Source: Candidatus Hodarchaeota archaeon (GTDB taxonomy: Archaea; Asgardarchaeota; Heimdallarchaeia; Hodarchaeales; YT1-039). From it: a DNA stretch of 5,516 bases. Below, one piece after another: positions 4,361 through 5,516 of this stretch. The notes beneath the pieces are model-generated. The model saw nothing but the letters and a program-made list of their open reading frames with translations, did no database searches and was not told the origin of the DNA. Numbering within the stretch: the stretch's first letter is position 1; each line of letters opens with the position of its first letter. Where the stretch lies: contig JAEOTF010000495.1 in assembly GCA_016840025.1 (NCBI GenBank), positions 1 to 5,516 on the forward strand. Direction: 5' to 3'. The position numbers were made by a program, and so were the translations under genes.

Positions 4361-5455
4361 TTGAAATTACATGAATACGAGGCAAAAGCCATATTTAGTC
4401 AACATGGAATTCTAACTCCTCTTGGCATTGTTGTGAGAGATATTCCAGAAGCTAAAAGAGCCATAGAGCAAATTGGGCATCAAGTCGTTTTGAAACCGCA
4501 AACATTGACAAAGGGCAGAGGAAAAGCAGGACTAGTCCGCTTCGTTAATACGGCTGAAGAAGTAGAGTTACAAGTCAAGGAGCTTTTAAGATTAAGACAT
4601 ATGCAAGAAAAGATTGATCAAATCCTAGTAGAGGAGAAAATAGAAGCAGTAAGGGAGATTTATGTAAGCATTATAATCGATAGAACGAAGGGAAAACCGA
4701 TTATAATCATCTCTTCTGAAGGGGGAATAGATGTAGAATCAATTGTAAATACTTCTCCAGAAAAGGTTTCTTCTCTTGAAGTCAATATTTTATCTGGAAT
4801 TCGACAATATCAAATAAGGGCTGAAGCAAAAAAAATAGGTTTAAAAGGCAAATTGTTAGTAGAAACAACAAAGGCCGTAATGAAGCTTTATGAAATATTT
4901 AGAAAGTATGATGCGGAGGTTGTTGAAGCAAATCCTTTAATGGTTACAAAAGATGACAGAATCGTTGCTGTTGACGCTCTAATAGATATCGATGATGACG
5001 CGCTACACAGACATCTGGAAAGGAAAATTATGGAAGAACCGTTTTCCATTGTCGAGTTAGATGGTATCATTGGAGTCATAGGAAATGGTGCAGGCCTTAC
5101 TTTAGCTACGTTAGACATGATACAATTCTATGGAGGAAGACCCGCTTTTTTCTTTGATATTGGAGGCGGAATATCCTCTGAAAATATGAAGAAAGCTCTA
5201 GAAACGGCTATCGAAAAAGCTCATGTAAAAGTTGTTCTTGTAAATATTTTTGCGGGAATAACTAGATGCGATGATGTAGCAAATGGAATAATAGCTGCCC
5301 ATCAAAAGGCGAAAATTGACAAACCTATTGTTATAAGGCTCTCTGGTACAAACGAAAAAGAAGGAAATGATATACTCATTTCCCGAGGTTTCCACGTTTT
5401 CACGTCGATGGATGAGGCAGTAAAAAGAGCTGTAACTCTTTCAATGGAAGTATAG
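4361..5455 (+). CDS. sucC: Succinyl-CoA synthetase (succinate-CoA ligase) beta subunit
   Basis: Beta subunit of the enzyme interconverting succinyl-CoA, NDP and phosphate with succinate, CoA and NTP. It binds nucleotide in an ATP-grasp domain; the alpha subunit SucD carries CoA and the phosphohistidine. Starts TTG with MKLHEYEAKAIFSQHGI, the classic N-terminus. KPQTLTKGRGKAG (45-57) is the nucleotide-binding loop; EANPLMV (189-195) with Asn191, and Asp205 in AVDALID, are the metal-binding pair of the ATP-grasp fold. The C-terminal ligase domain has GNGAGLTLATLDMIQFYGG (241-259), FFDIGGG, LVNIFAGITRCDDVA (293-307) and RLSGTNEKEG (326-335). The 364 residues are slightly short of the bacterial 388. 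Unusual residues: PQTLTK where AQVxxG is common, and NIFAG for NIFGG. It is followed at 3 nt by sucD. Upstream kor genes have collapsed, so its promoter may now lie in or before the remnant. Confidence 0.95.
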   Translation: MKLHEYEAKAIFSQHGILTPLGIVVRDIPEAKRAIEQIGHQVVLKPQTLTKGRGKAGLVRFVNTAEEVELQVKELLRLRHMQEKIDQILVEEKIEAVREIYVSIIIDRTKGKPIIIISSEGGIDVESIVNTSPEKVSSLEVNILSGIRQYQIRAEAKKIGLKGKLLVETTKAVMKLYEIFRKYDAEVVEANPLMVTKDDRIVAVDALIDIDDDALHRHLERKIMEEPFSIVELDGIIGVIGNGAGLTLATLDMIQFYGGRPAFFFDIGGGISSENMKKALETAIEKAHVKVVLVNIFAGITRCDDVANGIIAAHQKAKIDKPIVIRLSGTNEKEGNDILISRGFHVFTSMDEAVKRAVTLSMEV

Positions 5456-5458
5456 TAG

Positions 5459-5516
5459 TTGGGAATCCTAGTTGATAAGACGACCAACCTCATTGTTCAA
5501 GGTATTACTGGTAGGC
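5459..5516 (+). CDS. sucD: Succinyl-CoA synthetase alpha subunit, 5' end only
   Basis: TTG 5459 opens a frame reading MGILVDKTTNLIVQGITGR, the conserved N-terminus of SucD (the ILVDKxTxxIVQGxTGRxG pattern that begins the CoA-binding Rossmann domain). The window ends after 19 codons. SucD supplies CoA binding and the active-site phosphohistidine and pairs with SucC. The start is 3 nt after the sucC stop and in the same reading frame, with TAG TAG between them; GGAAG at 5446-5450 could serve as a ribosome binding site. Co-transcription with sucC is near certain. Confidence 0.92.
   Translation, partial: MGILVDKTTNLIVQGITGR

Noticed and set aside
1..5516. CRISPR array, tRNA, rRNA or insertion sequence
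   Set aside because: No regularly spaced repeats, no tRNA cloverleaf noticed, and no transposase reading frame.

Overview
The window is AT-rich and most likely archaeal. Several promoters look like TATA boxes about 24-30 nt upstream of a start codon, which suits leaderless or short-leader transcripts. TTG starts are frequent (sucC, sucD, korD remnant). The remains of a 2-oxoacid:ferredoxin oxidoreductase operon directly precede sucC, an arrangement known from archaea. I cannot fix the lineage from sequence alone; a TACK-type archaeon is plausible but unproven.

Layout, left to right. An unrecognised 233-residue protein (63-764, +). A flavin-dependent thymidylate synthase, thyX (922-1569, +), with a 17-bp palindrome between its TATA box and start. 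A sparse gap (1570-1880) with a possible lysine-rich microprotein. A metallo-beta-lactamase-fold hydrolase of the glyoxalase II/persulfide dioxygenase type (1881-2486, +). A zinc-ribbon reading frame with no usable start codon (about 2593-2820, +), probably broken by a frameshift. A GNAT/FemAB-like acyltransferase on the opposite strand (2951-3796, -). Then a non-coding stretch, a collapsed oxidoreductase operon (4052-4347, +), the succinyl-CoA synthetase beta subunit gene sucC (4361-5455, +), and the first codons of sucD (from 5459, +), which runs off the end.

The most informative region is 4013-4347. An N-terminal stub of a ferredoxin-like delta subunit (one CxxCxxCxxxC motif) runs into the C-terminal third of a gamma subunit in another reading frame. 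Everything that would lie between (the rest of delta, the alpha and beta subunits, most of gamma) is absent. The junction holds a GC-rich tract with a perfect hairpin, and a 10-bp direct repeat brackets the delta stub. sucCD has survived downstream, so succinyl-CoA synthetase no longer has its usual partner encoded beside it.

Small islets rich in CTAG, GCTAGC and GCGC recur between genes (about 772-798, 2500-2530, 2844-2900, 3887-3897, 4013-4046, 4127-4153) and stand out against the AT-rich background. They border both broken genes. They may be a dispersed palindromic repeat family linked to local gene erosion. The metabolic genes (thyX, the hydrolase, sucCD) are otherwise independent functions with separate promoters, not one pathway.
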